Assembly: GCF_015207525.1 (NCBI RefSeq) | Contig: NZ_JADEWR010000009.1 | Coordinates: forward strand, 115,946-179,945 | DNA: 64,000 nucleotides | Direction of reading: 5' to 3' | Source of the DNA: Nodosilinea sp. LEGE 06152 | GTDB lineage: Bacteria > Cyanobacteriota > Cyanobacteriia > Phormidesmidales > Phormidesmidaceae | In this document: piece after piece, positions 15,709 to 24,117 of the stretch | Numbering within the stretch: the first letter of the stretch is position 1 | How the letters are laid out: each line of letters begins with the position of its first letter | Made by a program: the position numbers and the translations under genes | Notes under the pieces: generated by a model | Database searches by the model: none | Seen by the model: the letters and a program-made list of their open reading frames with translations, nothing else | What the model was told of the DNA's origin: nothing

Positions 15709-15898
15709 TGAAACGTCCTCAACAATATTAAGTGTGCAAATGAGTGAACTTGTGAATCCAACTATTTGAAATGAGCTTTGCAAGCAGTTTTATGCCTTTA
15801 AAGCAACATTCATTTTCATCGATTCACACCCTCTATGACCCGTGTAATTACGCAAAGGTTCCGGAAAATAAACAATAAAGTTTTGTGGTTTTTGAAAG

Positions 15899-15936
15899 CC
15901 AAAAAATTCCCAAAGGCACAAAAACCTTTGGGAATT
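15899..15936 (-). terminator. Rho-independent terminator after the Asp-tailed curlin-like gene
   Basis: A perfect 12-bp stem (15,905-15,916 with 15,925-15,936) closes an 8-base loop and is followed on the minus strand by six T. It lies about 165 bases beyond the stop at 16,100 and separates that gene from the downstream leftward secreted-protein genes. The remaining bases from 15,709 to 16,099 are AT-rich and show no gene. Confidence 0.85.
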
Positions 15937-16099
15937 AAAAGTAATTCCGTCAAAATGTTGACTATTAAAGCAAGTTCAGCTTTACCCAGAACTCTGTTTA
16001 GGAAAAGTTGAAGAAAGCACTAGAACAATACCAAAATAGCAATGGTGAGACAGACATGCTTAGCTTTGGCTTTACTAGAACGATTAGTTAGGACTGGAA

Positions 16100-16534
16100 T
16101 TAATCGTCATCGTCATCATCGCGATCGCGGTCATGCCCTCGTCGCTGACCCCGATTGCCCCGCTTGTCGTCGTCATCGTCATCGCCGCTATGGCGAACGC
16201 TATTGCCTCGCCCCGGCGACTGCCGCTGCTGATTGATCTGATTGGTTTCTTGGTAGACACTATTGCCATTGCCATCAATAGTGACGCTCTGTGAGCTGTC
16301 CTGCACTGTCCCTTGCACGGTGGCGCGGCGATCGTTATTGCCCAACCCTCGGCCTAGACCCGGATGGCTAATATTGACCTGATTAATAACTTGAATCACT
16401 TGGTTATTGCTGCCATCAATAGTTGCAGACTGTGTGCCAGTTTGCTGAGTGGCTGTATTAGCAAAAACAGGTAGCGCCAGCGTGCTAATAGCCGCTGCTC
16501 CTAATAGGCTAAATGCTCCATGTCGCTGTTTCAT
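16100..16534 (-). CDS. Curlin-repeat-like secreted protein with Asp/Arg tail
   Basis: The start is placed at 16,534 (MKQRHG), which leads straight into a signal peptide ending PVFA; ATGs at 16,549 and 16,564 are alternatives. The mature protein has two curlin-like units, IDGSNNQVIQVINQVN and IDGNGNSVYQETNQIN, nearly the same as those in the neighbour at 15,343-15,708, so the two are paralogues. The last 35 residues are almost only Asp, Arg, Gly and His (SGDDDDDDKRG, ending in six Asp). Such a tail could bind cations or mineral surfaces. It has its own terminator. Amyloid function is inferred. Confidence 0.7.
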   Translation of the reverse strand: MKQRHGAFSLLGAAAISTLALPVFANTATQQTGTQSATIDGSNNQVIQVINQVNISHPGLGRGLGNNDRRATVQGTVQDSSQSVTIDGNGNSVYQETNQINQQRQSPGRGNSVRHSGDDDDDDKRGNRGQRRGHDRDRDDDDDD

Positions 16535-16564
16535 TGTGGTGAAGTCCATAGGCAAACGAGTCAC

Positions 16565-16780
16565 TTTAATAGACCCCTACCGATGCCTTTAAGGTTCCAA
16601 ATGTTACGTGAAGCTTGGATGAAGCTAATTATTTCCACTGTAAAACTACTGAATTGTTGACAGAACTGTTGTATGTGCGTTCCACTTTCATGCGCATTGA
16701 AATATAGACGCATCCTACTGTGCATCTACGAATGAAGAATATTCAAATTAGGATCCGGACTTAGAGGTTTGCTACAGGTC
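16565..16780. other. AT-rich intergenic region
   Basis: No gene is seen in these 216 bases. The sequence is AT-richer than its surroundings and probably carries the promoter for the leftward curlin-like gene. No sigma-70 pair could be fixed with confidence. Confidence 0.4.
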
Positions 16781-17704
16781 TCAGCGAAACCGCTTCGCCA
16801 GCTGAGCCATGGACTGAAATAAAGCAGCGGGCATCGCCAAAGCAGCTAACGACGAAAGTTGAAAATTGCCGCGAGCAATACAGGCCATCAAAGCGTGGCG
16901 ATGACGTCGAATTTCTGCCGTCTGATTGGTCCACTTACTGCCCAGCAGCAGCAGTTCGTGAGCCCGATATTCCAACCCGTTTTGGCGATAGACCTCAAAG
17001 TGCTTTTGGGCCACACGGTACCACGACATGGGGCTAACCTTGCGGCTGTTGCTGCCCAGATATTTGCGCCAGATGTAAATTATCGCTGGGGTGCCGTAGT
17101 AGCCGCAGGGCAACGCCATCGCCCGCACCCAAAATTCTAAATCGTGCAGGTCTTCAGCTCCCAGCTCGGGGTCGCTGTGGCCCACCGCCTCCCAAAGCGA
17201 TTTGCGCAGCGGAGCGGTGCCAATTAGCGTCCAGTTGGTGCTGAGCGAAAATCGTCTGGCCCGCAGCAGCGAATTCAGCGAAATCGGCGCTGCTTTGACC
17301 ACGCGGGTGTCGCCAGGGTGGCGCTGACACAGGTAGCTACCGTAGATAAACCCAGCGTCGGGATGGTTGGTAAACGCTTGCTGAATGTGGCTCAGGGCAT
17401 CGGGGGGCAGCAGGTCGTCGGCATCAAGGGGTACTAGGACTTCTCCTTTGGCAGCGGCAAACCCGGCGTTGCGGGCTATCGAAGGGCCACCATTTTGGGC
17501 CTGCCACACTAAAGTAATATCTGGCTCGGTCTCAAGCTGGCGGCAAATCTGGTTAGTGCGATCGCTCGGCGAAGCGTCATTAACAATGACAATCTCCAGG
17601 GGCGGCTGGGTCTGCTGCCGCACGCTTTCCACCGCCTCCAGCAGCAGGTCGCCCTCGCGGTAACAGGTAATGACAGCGCTCAGGGTAGGGGGCATAGCTG
17701 ACAA
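16781..17704 (-). CDS. Family 2 glycosyltransferase
   Basis: The 307-residue enzyme has the GT-A fold of family 2: LSAVITCYREG and IVIVNDASPSD at the N-terminus for nucleotide-sugar binding, then GGPSIARNAG and the metal-binding PLDADD (near residue 97). It would transfer a sugar from a nucleotide donor to a glycan on the cytoplasmic side of the membrane. It is the last gene of the leftward glycan locus. Two near ATGs exist (17,704 and 17,695). Donor and acceptor cannot be told from sequence. Confidence 0.85.
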   Translation of the reverse strand: MSAMPPTLSAVITCYREGDLLLEAVESVRQQTQPPLEIVIVNDASPSDRTNQICRQLETEPDITLVWQAQNGGPSIARNAGFAAAKGEVLVPLDADDLLPPDALSHIQQAFTNHPDAGFIYGSYLCQRHPGDTRVVKAAPISLNSLLRARRFSLSTNWTLIGTAPLRKSLWEAVGHSDPELGAEDLHDLEFWVRAMALPCGYYGTPAIIYIWRKYLGSNSRKVSPMSWYRVAQKHFEVYRQNGLEYRAHELLLLGSKWTNQTAEIRRHRHALMACIARGNFQLSSLAALAMPAALFQSMAQLAKRFR

Positions 17705-17734
17705 CTAGAGCTCAATGCGTTAAGGGTGCTTTAG

Positions 17735-19039
17735 TTAGGGGTTAACCGATCGCGCCTTAGCTTCAACCATGATATCTAGTAGGCGGTGGGCCAGGTTTTT
17801 GCGGGTGTACTGCTCAATTTTGTCGTACTGAGGGTTGTAGGGCAAAGTATGGCCGGTCAGCAGGGGAGCCAGTAAATCGGCGATCGCTGTTGGGTCGTTG
17901 CCTACGGGGTGCCCTACCCCGAGGTCGAGTATGAGCTGGCCAGCCGCGGTGGCGGGGGTAGCGCCAATGCCAAGGATGGGCTTGCCTGCAAAGATGTACT
18001 CAAACAGTTTGCCGGTCAAAATGCCCTTGGCTGACGGGTCTTGCCAATCTAGAAAAACGAGTGCGTCGGCGCTAGCCTGCATAGATAAAATTTGCGATCG
18101 CTGCCGCGAACCACCCAAGCTCACTATATCACCCAAATTGTCGACCTCTGCCTCTGCTGCTAAGGGGGCCAGGTTCCAGCCGTAGAGCAAGACCTCTAGC
18201 CGTTGATCGAGGTTGGGGTACTGACAGCGGAGTAAAGCTAGGGCAGCAAACAGAGGCGCAATGTTCTGCTTGCCAGGGTAAACCGTGCCGGTATAGAGCA
18301 GGTGAACTTTGCCATTGGGCCAGTGGTAGAGCTCCACAGCGGTTAGATCGTCGGTGTCAAAGCCATTTTCAACGGTGGCTACGGGAGTGTGCAGCCGCGT
18401 AGACAACGCCTCAGCTAGCCCCTCAGATACAGCAGTGACCAAGTCGGCGTGCCGCAGGCAGCGGCGCTCTCGCCAGTCTTCTAGGCGGGCCAGGGCGGTA
18501 TTGATGGGCAGGTAGCTGTTGCCGTGCCAGAGATCACGGTAGTCGGCCACCCAAAACAGGCCAGTGGTTTGCCTAAGGCGGGCGGCGATCGCGTGATTAG
18601 CCGGGGGCCCGTAGGTGCTGATTACCAGGTCTAACTCAACGGTCCGGTGCAGTCGTAGCGCTGCGCGGTAGGCTGGGACCTGCCAAAAGTCGCTGGTTTG
18701 AAGAAAACTGCCCAGTTTTAACGTTTGGCGGGTGACTTGCAACAGCGATCGCAACTCACCCAATACTCTAGGTTTAAAGAATTTCAGGGTGGTAGGTGCC
18801 GCTGAGCTCTCAGGGATGGGCACTGGCATGGTCTTGGTGGGTCTAGCAGGCCAGTAGGGCACTCCTAGCACGGTAGGGTTGGGACCGGAGGTGGGGCGAT
18901 CGGCTCGGTGGGCAGTGATCACGTAGATCTGATGGCCAAGTTGCGACCAATATTTAGCCCAGGCGTGGGGGCGTAGGGAGGCAATTTTGGCCCAACTGTT
19001 CTCTGGGGGGTAGTAGAAAGCAATGATGAGGATTTTCAT
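17735..19039 (-). CDS. Family 4 glycosyltransferase (WbuB-like)
   Basis: This 434-residue GT-B enzyme begins MKILIIAFYYPPENS, the usual start of WbuB-type family 4 transferases. The N-terminal domain has VADYRDLWHGN and the hinge ADLVTAVSEGLAE. The C-terminal domain has LLYTGTVYPGKQN and the donor-binding region around KLFEYIFAGKPILGIG, with the E of the E-x7-E motif. It lies 30 bases downstream of... its neighbour at 16,781 in the same operon and 12 bases after the next transferase gene. Sugar specificity is unknown. Confidence 0.85.
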   Translation of the reverse strand: MKILIIAFYYPPENSWAKIASLRPHAWAKYWSQLGHQIYVITAHRADRPTSGPNPTVLGVPYWPARPTKTMPVPIPESSAAPTTLKFFKPRVLGELRSLLQVTRQTLKLGSFLQTSDFWQVPAYRAALRLHRTVELDLVISTYGPPANHAIAARLRQTTGLFWVADYRDLWHGNSYLPINTALARLEDWRERRCLRHADLVTAVSEGLAEALSTRLHTPVATVENGFDTDDLTAVELYHWPNGKVHLLYTGTVYPGKQNIAPLFAALALLRCQYPNLDQRLEVLLYGWNLAPLAAEAEVDNLGDIVSLGGSRQRSQILSMQASADALVFLDWQDPSAKGILTGKLFEYIFAGKPILGIGATPATAAGQLILDLGVGHPVGNDPTAIADLLAPLLTGHTLPYNPQYDKIEQYTRKNLAHRLLDIMVEAKARSVNP

Positions 19040-19051
19040 CTCAAGGAGCTT

Positions 19052-20218
19052 CTACCTGCTGCCCAACACTGACTGGTAAACTTCGATCAGCTTTTCCTGC
19101 TCAAATTCCCAGCTATAGAGCTGTCTAGTGGTAAGCACCTGGGCTCTCGCCTGGGCCAGGTCATCGGGACTAAGCGACTGCACCAACTGGATCACGGTTG
19201 CCGCATCCACGCTAGACTTCCACCCAACCCCGTGGGTATCAACCATCCGGGCCATTTCAGGAAAATTGCTAACGATAATGGGCAAACCTGCGGCCATATA
19301 TTCAAAAACCTTGTTGGGCAGACAGTAGTAGTAGCTCAGGCAGGTATTTTCAATCAACGAAATGCCCACGTCGGCAGTGCGGGTGTAGGACAACACTTCC
19401 GCCGGAGGAACCGCCGGGAAAAAGTGGATATTTGAGAACTGGGCCGCATAGTTTCTCACCAGGTCTTCGAGCTCACCGTAGCCCATAAACACAATGTGTC
19501 GATCGCCCGGCAGTTGCGAAAAGGCCTCCAGTAAGATTTGAATGCCTCGCCCCGCAAAAATAGCGCCTTGGTAAATAAATAGAGTTTCTGTGGGGGGAAC
19601 GTGAAGCACCCGCTTCAGATCGGGCAGATTGCCAGCTTCTTCTACTCCATTGAAGTGGATTTGGGAAGTAACATCGGGAATATTTCTAACGACGTGAACA
19701 TTGTCTAAGGAATAGGTTTTGCGGTACCAATCGGCGATCGCATCCCCCACCACCAACACCGCATCTGCAAAGGGAATAAACAGCTTTTCGAGCACCTTGT
19801 AGGTCTTTTTGCGGTTCCCGGTCAACCCGTTAGACTCTGTCTCTAGCTCGTGAGCATCGTAGACTAGCTTAGCCCGCCGCAACCATTTGAAGAGCATGCC
19901 AGCGGGCAGAGCGCTGAGACTATGCACATGCACAACCGGCACCTGTCTGTCGCAGGTCTGCACAATGATCCTAATGATCCACTCAATGTATTTGAGCACA
20001 TGCAGAAATGGCAGCTTGCGAGTAATTAACTTGATTCGCCAGATGTCCCTAGACGAATCAATGGGTTCTCGCTCTACCATAGTCCTTCTCCAAATGGCCG
20101 CAAAGAGAACCCGTTGGAAGAGATCCGCTTCCACCAAGCTCTTCGATTCCTTTAAAGCCCTCGACTCGTGGGTAAAAGGCGACAAAAAAATATGTAGGTT
20201 GGTAGACAGTGGAGGCAT
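19052..20218 (-). CDS. Family 4 glycosyltransferase
   Basis: The 388-residue protein has a GT-B layout: VVHVHSLSALPAG and LVYDAHELETESNG in the N-terminal domain, ADAVLVVGDAIADWY at the hinge, and the C-terminal motifs LFIYQGAIFAGRG and PNKVFEYMAAGLPIIVSNFPE for nucleotide-sugar binding. It starts 36 bases after the WbpG-like gene and so is likely co-transcribed with the amidotransferase genes; it may add the amidinated sugar, but that is inference. Confidence 0.85.
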   Translation of the reverse strand: MPPLSTNLHIFLSPFTHESRALKESKSLVEADLFQRVLFAAIWRRTMVEREPIDSSRDIWRIKLITRKLPFLHVLKYIEWIIRIIVQTCDRQVPVVHVHSLSALPAGMLFKWLRRAKLVYDAHELETESNGLTGNRKKTYKVLEKLFIPFADAVLVVGDAIADWYRKTYSLDNVHVVRNIPDVTSQIHFNGVEEAGNLPDLKRVLHVPPTETLFIYQGAIFAGRGIQILLEAFSQLPGDRHIVFMGYGELEDLVRNYAAQFSNIHFFPAVPPAEVLSYTRTADVGISLIENTCLSYYYCLPNKVFEYMAAGLPIIVSNFPEMARMVDTHGVGWKSSVDAATVIQLVQSLSPDDLAQARAQVLTTRQLYSWEFEQEKLIEVYQSVLGSR

Positions 20219-20254
20219 TGTTGAAACTAGGCTAGATTTTTTACCAAGGTCTTG

Positions 20255-21433
20255 TCAAAACTTGAGCTTGCTTTTTATCTTCCTGGCCACCTTAATCGCG
20301 CCGCGCAGGCCGCGAGTGAGGTAGTAGTTTGAGGGATAATTGCGGAAAGTTGTCTTGGGAGCCTGGAGCAGCGCCTCCAACTCGCCCTCGGTAATGCCCA
20401 GTTTCTTAATTACAAAAGCTCGGTCTTCCGCCAGTTGATCTAGTGGGTAAGCGTCACGACTTAATTCCGCTAGGGCCGCTTCACGGGTCATCTGACCCGA
20501 CACGACCAGACTAGACAGGTGAGCCTTGCGCTTATCGTAACCAAAGCGAATGGGCAGATAGTAGCCTTGGAAAAACTTGGTAAAGCGCGACTCATAGTGC
20601 TTACCGCCGTAATAGCGCCAACCCAGCTCTTTCTCTAAGATTGTCATCGCCTCTTGTTTGTCGTAGGGCATGTAGTTGAGGGGAGCCACTACCTTCATCC
20701 GGCGAAGGAAGGGATAGTTGATGTTGTAGTCGAAGAAGCTGACGGTGGGAAACGACTGGAGTGGGCGCTGGCCAAACCGTTTGTGAATCGCCTTGAGGTG
20801 CTGAGCATCCATAGCATCGTAGCCCCACGCCTTAGGCAAAATTGACTCGGTGGCCAGGTTGCTGCCGCTGAGCACGTAGCGAATGTTGTTCTGAACGGCA
20901 AACCCGTAGAGGGCGGCAAAAAAGGCATGATCCTGGGGTACATCCTGGTTTGCCACGCCAGAGCGCAGAAACGCCACCTGCAAATCCTGCATCTCCTCCC
21001 AGTCCACCACATAGGTATAGAGGTCAATATTTAGCAGCTTGACGATGTTCTCAATATTTTTCACCGCCAGTTCCGAGTTCCACCCGGCATCTACATGCAC
21101 CGCCAGGGGGCGCAGACCCATGCGCTTAACCTGGTAGGCCAGGTACGAACTGTCTACCCCGCCACTGAGACCAATGATGCAGTCATAATCCTGGTCTTTG
21201 CCCTCGGTTTTGATCTGCTCAACCATTGCCTCTAACTTGGCGCGGCCAATCTCGTTAGGAAACCAGGCGGGCCGCACTGAGGTCTCGAACCAGCGGCAAT
21301 AGCTACAGACTCCCTCGGCATCAAAAGTGATTTCGGGATCGGTGGTATCCATCACACAGCGGGTGCAGATCTGATGGTCGCTGGTGATAGAGGAGGGCTG
21401 GAGGTTCTTACTGGCTTTGAGGGAGCTGGCCAT
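20255..21433 (-). CDS. N-acetyl sugar amidotransferase, WbpG/PseA-like
   Basis: This 392-residue enzyme belongs to the PP-loop ATPase family that turns an N-acetyl group on a sugar nucleotide into an acetamidino group, using ammonia from a partner glutaminase. The ATP-binding PP-loop is GLSGGVDSS (residues 88-96). Two Cys pairs at C23/C26 and C43/C46 (CTRC, CSYC) form a probable zinc site typical of the family. The next two upstream genes encode HisF- and HisH-like proteins, the known ammonia-supplying partners in Pseudomonas aeruginosa O5 B-band synthesis. The substrate is probably a UDP-2,3-diacetamido uronic acid, given WbpA, WbpB and WbpD homologues nearby. Confidence 0.88.
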   Translation of the reverse strand: MASSLKASKNLQPSSITSDHQICTRCVMDTTDPEITFDAEGVCSYCRWFETSVRPAWFPNEIGRAKLEAMVEQIKTEGKDQDYDCIIGLSGGVDSSYLAYQVKRMGLRPLAVHVDAGWNSELAVKNIENIVKLLNIDLYTYVVDWEEMQDLQVAFLRSGVANQDVPQDHAFFAALYGFAVQNNIRYVLSGSNLATESILPKAWGYDAMDAQHLKAIHKRFGQRPLQSFPTVSFFDYNINYPFLRRMKVVAPLNYMPYDKQEAMTILEKELGWRYYGGKHYESRFTKFFQGYYLPIRFGYDKRKAHLSSLVVSGQMTREAALAELSRDAYPLDQLAEDRAFVIKKLGITEGELEALLQAPKTTFRNYPSNYYLTRGLRGAIKVARKIKSKLKF

Positions 21434-21447
21434 AGCGTTTAAGGGGG

Positions 21448-22209
21448 TTAGGGCGTAAATAGGTCGCGAATCTCTTGTCTGGATGGGTAGGTGACTAGAA
21501 CTGCGCGGTGCTTGCCGTGGAATACAAACTGACTGCCTGCTGCTAGGGCCGAGGCGCCCGCTTGAGTAGCCTGCTTGAAGTCAGATAAGGAACCGGCACC
21601 ACCGCAGGCAATGACCGGAATATCTACAGCATTAGCCACTTTTTCGATGATGGGCATATCGTACCCAGCCATTGTGCCGTCTCGATCAATAGAGTGAAGG
21701 AGGATTTCGCCTGCCCCCCGACCTTCTACCTCGCGGGCGTGTTCTACTGGGTCGCGCCGCCAGTCTTGTTTACCCCCGTGGGAAAATACGCTGTACTTAC
21801 CTAACAGGTTTTTTTTGATGTCGATCGAGACTACGATGCTTTGAGCTCCAAAGACGGCACTGGCTTCAGTAATGAGTTCTGGGGTTTCAAGGGCAGCAGC
21901 ATTGATAGAAATTTTTTCTACGCCTACCTCAAACAGTTGGCGTATTTGCTCAACTCGTTTTATGCCACCTCCGTAACAGACTGGCATAAAGCATTCGCTA
22001 ACGATATCGCGCAGAAAATCTAACCGCAGTTCCTGATTATCTACGGTGGCTAAGATGTCGACCAGAATAATCTCATCCACTTCCTTTTCGTTGAAGATGC
22101 GCACGGTATTGACAATGTCGCCAATATATTTAGGGTCTTTAAATTTGACGGTCTTGACTAAACCATTGCGGCGAATCAGCAGGCAGGGGATGATGCGGGG
22201 ATTGATCAC
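21448..22209 (-). CDS. HisF-like partner of the sugar amidotransferase
   Basis: The 253-residue (beta/alpha)8 barrel is homologous to the cyclase subunit of imidazole glycerol phosphate synthase. In true HisF the catalytic Asp11 sits in IPCLD; here it is IPCLL, with Leu at position 11, while Asp130 (VSIDIKK) is kept. Loss of Asp11 argues against histidine synthesis and for a role as ammonia conduit between the HisH-like glutaminase and the WbpG-like enzyme. The gene is 14 bases from wbpG-like and 2 bases from hisH-like. Substitution is seen directly; its meaning comes from the family. Confidence 0.85.
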   Translation of the reverse strand: MINPRIIPCLLIRRNGLVKTVKFKDPKYIGDIVNTVRIFNEKEVDEIILVDILATVDNQELRLDFLRDIVSECFMPVCYGGGIKRVEQIRQLFEVGVEKISINAAALETPELITEASAVFGAQSIVVSIDIKKNLLGKYSVFSHGGKQDWRRDPVEHAREVEGRGAGEILLHSIDRDGTMAGYDMPIIEKVANAVDIPVIACGGAGSLSDFKQATQAGASALAAGSQFVFHGKHRAVLVTYPSRQEIRDLFTP

Positions 22210-22211
22210 AA

Positions 22212-22832
22212 TTACAGCTCAGCGAAGTTCTTGAGTAACTGCATACCGTAGCGGTGGCTTTTTTCGGGATGGAACTGCACTCCAAAGATGTGGTCACGCT
22301 CTAGGCAAGCTACAAATTTGCGACCGTATGCGGCGGTGCCTGCTACCTCTTGAGGGTTGTCACTAAATACATAATACGAATGGACAAAGTAAAACCGGGC
22401 TTCGCCCTCCCAACCTTTGAACAGTCGGCTCTGGGGGTTGTAGCTGACCTCGTTCCAGCCCATGTGGGGAATTTTGTGGCGGCGATCGCTCGGTAAATCT
22501 CCCGGTTGAAAGCGCACTGTGTCGGCGGCAAACCAGCCTAGACCGTGCCCAGTGCCCTCTTCACTACGGCGAGTCATTAGCTGAATCCCTAAGCAAATTC
22601 CTAGCACGGGAGTGTGCTGCTCCAGCACTGCCCTGTTGAGCGGCTCCAAAAGCCCTCGTTCTGCCAAGTTCTGCATGCCTCGGTCAAAAGCCCCTACCCC
22701 CGGCAAAATTAGCTTGGTAGCCGCTGATACCGTGACTGGATCGCTAGAAATAGTGGACTCGGCCCCAATTCTTCGTAGCATGTTGAGCACTGAGCCCAAA
22801 TTGCCCATGCCATAGTCAAGGATGACGATCAT
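22212..22832 (-). CDS. HisH-like glutaminase subunit for sugar amidination
   Basis: This 206-residue class I glutamine amidotransferase releases ammonia from glutamine. The triad is visible: C80 in LGICLG, H188 and E190 in QFHPEKS. The N-terminal ILDYGMGNLGSV is the standard start of the family. Its place between the HisF-like and glycosyltransferase genes shows that it is the glycan-linked second copy (HisH2/WbpH-type neighbourhood), not the histidine-pathway enzyme. The start ATG at 22,832 is 13 bases from the upstream gene stop. Confidence 0.88.
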   Translation of the reverse strand: MIVILDYGMGNLGSVLNMLRRIGAESTISSDPVTVSAATKLILPGVGAFDRGMQNLAERGLLEPLNRAVLEQHTPVLGICLGIQLMTRRSEEGTGHGLGWFAADTVRFQPGDLPSDRRHKIPHMGWNEVSYNPQSRLFKGWEGEARFYFVHSYYVFSDNPQEVAGTAAYGRKFVACLERDHIFGVQFHPEKSHRYGMQLLKNFAEL

Positions 22833-22845
22833 AGGTATCAGTACG

Positions 22846-24042
22846 TTATGTTGGGTTTAAGCCCATAGCTACACAATATATACTGCGTAGTGCATTGACT
22901 ACTGGTTTGGAGCCGAATCTATCTAAACAATCTTTCTGAATAAGCGCAGGATCAAAGCGATTTATATTTTCGGCCATGCCTTGAATTGCACCTGCTAAAG
23001 CATCAGCATTATCAATTGGAACTAGAATACCGTTGCGATCATTGACAATACACTCGGGTCCGCCGCATGCTGTAGAAATCACAGGTTTTCCATGCATCAA
23101 AGTTTCTATTAAAACTACTCCAAAGGTTTCATAACGGCTGGGGTGAACCAAACAGTCGCACTTCAAAATTTCATCCTTAACTTGCCTACGATCTAGATAG
23201 CCTTTGAAAGAAATTATCTCCATAATATTTAACTGCTTAGCCAATTGCTTCAGATTCTCTTTTTCAGGACCAGAACCCACAATCGTAAGCCTAACTTTGC
23301 TGCTTGTGTGAACAAAATTAGCCAGGGCTCCAAGAAGAGTATCAATACCTTTGTTTCTATCCAAGCTAGCGATTGCTAGTAGTTTAAGCTCACCCACTAA
23401 TTCCTTTTTTCTATAGGTCTTTGGCAATCCTGACTCAAACTCTGGGTCGATTAGATTTGGAACCCATTGCCATGTTTGCCTAAGTTGATGAAACTTGCCT
23501 TCCAAAAGTTCACAGAGGCTTGGACTGACAGCAATTAAGGCTTTGGAATGACTATAAGCAGTTTTTACATCGTTTAATTCTTGATCGTCAAGGTTGCCAA
23601 GAGCAAATACAGAGCTATGTTCTGTGATGACATATGGAATGTTATACTTTTGATAAATGGATTGGGCCAAAAGGCCAGCTATAATTGCATTGTGCGCATG
23701 GATAACATCAGGTATACCATGGCAGTTGATGTATTTTTCAAATATCCCTAGGCCAGTTTTTATCCATACACGGGAGTAGTTTGAGATAAATCTCTCCCAA
23801 ACCCAAATTTTTTTCTTGTGAACAGGAATTTCTTCGTCTAGGTAAGTAAAATCCCTAGCATTTCTCTCTGACACTCTGATTTTCAACATCTCTGAGAACC
23901 TAGAGGTGAACAAATCAGGAGACACTATCCCAACTTGGTAGCCATGACGCACAAGGGCTTTGGCTTGATGACGCTGAAAAATACCTGACAACGGAGAATC
24001 ATCAGGCAGATATCTTTCAGAGGGAATGATCAGAATATGCAT
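22846..24042 (-). CDS. Family 4 glycosyltransferase (AT-rich gene)
   Basis: The 398-residue enzyme has IPSERYLPDDSPLSGIFQ at the N-terminus, VIHAHNAIIAGLLAQ in the first domain, and KLLAIASLDRNKGID plus HPSRYETFGVVLIETL in the C-terminal donor domain, where the E-x7-E motif of family 4 lies. It should add one sugar of the repeat unit. Codons are AT-richer than those of the genes to its right and left, and no HIP1 site is present, which points to recent import together with the next two genes. Confidence 0.85.
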   Translation of the reverse strand: MHILIIPSERYLPDDSPLSGIFQRHQAKALVRHGYQVGIVSPDLFTSRFSEMLKIRVSERNARDFTYLDEEIPVHKKKIWVWERFISNYSRVWIKTGLGIFEKYINCHGIPDVIHAHNAIIAGLLAQSIYQKYNIPYVITEHSSVFALGNLDDQELNDVKTAYSHSKALIAVSPSLCELLEGKFHQLRQTWQWVPNLIDPEFESGLPKTYRKKELVGELKLLAIASLDRNKGIDTLLGALANFVHTSSKVRLTIVGSGPEKENLKQLAKQLNIMEIISFKGYLDRRQVKDEILKCDCLVHPSRYETFGVVLIETLMHGKPVISTACGGPECIVNDRNGILVPIDNADALAGAIQGMAENINRFDPALIQKDCLDRFGSKPVVNALRSIYCVAMGLNPT

Positions 24043-24117
24043 TTTTCTTGAGAAGAGAAAAATATTTTCACGGTTGTCTTCTAATTCATTGCTTAAAATC
24101 TAAATACATTTGGACAA

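Noticed and set aside
21448..22832. HisF and HisH as histidine biosynthesis genes
   Set aside because: Adjacent WbpG-like gene, glycan context and loss of Asp11 in the HisF-like protein point to sugar amidination.
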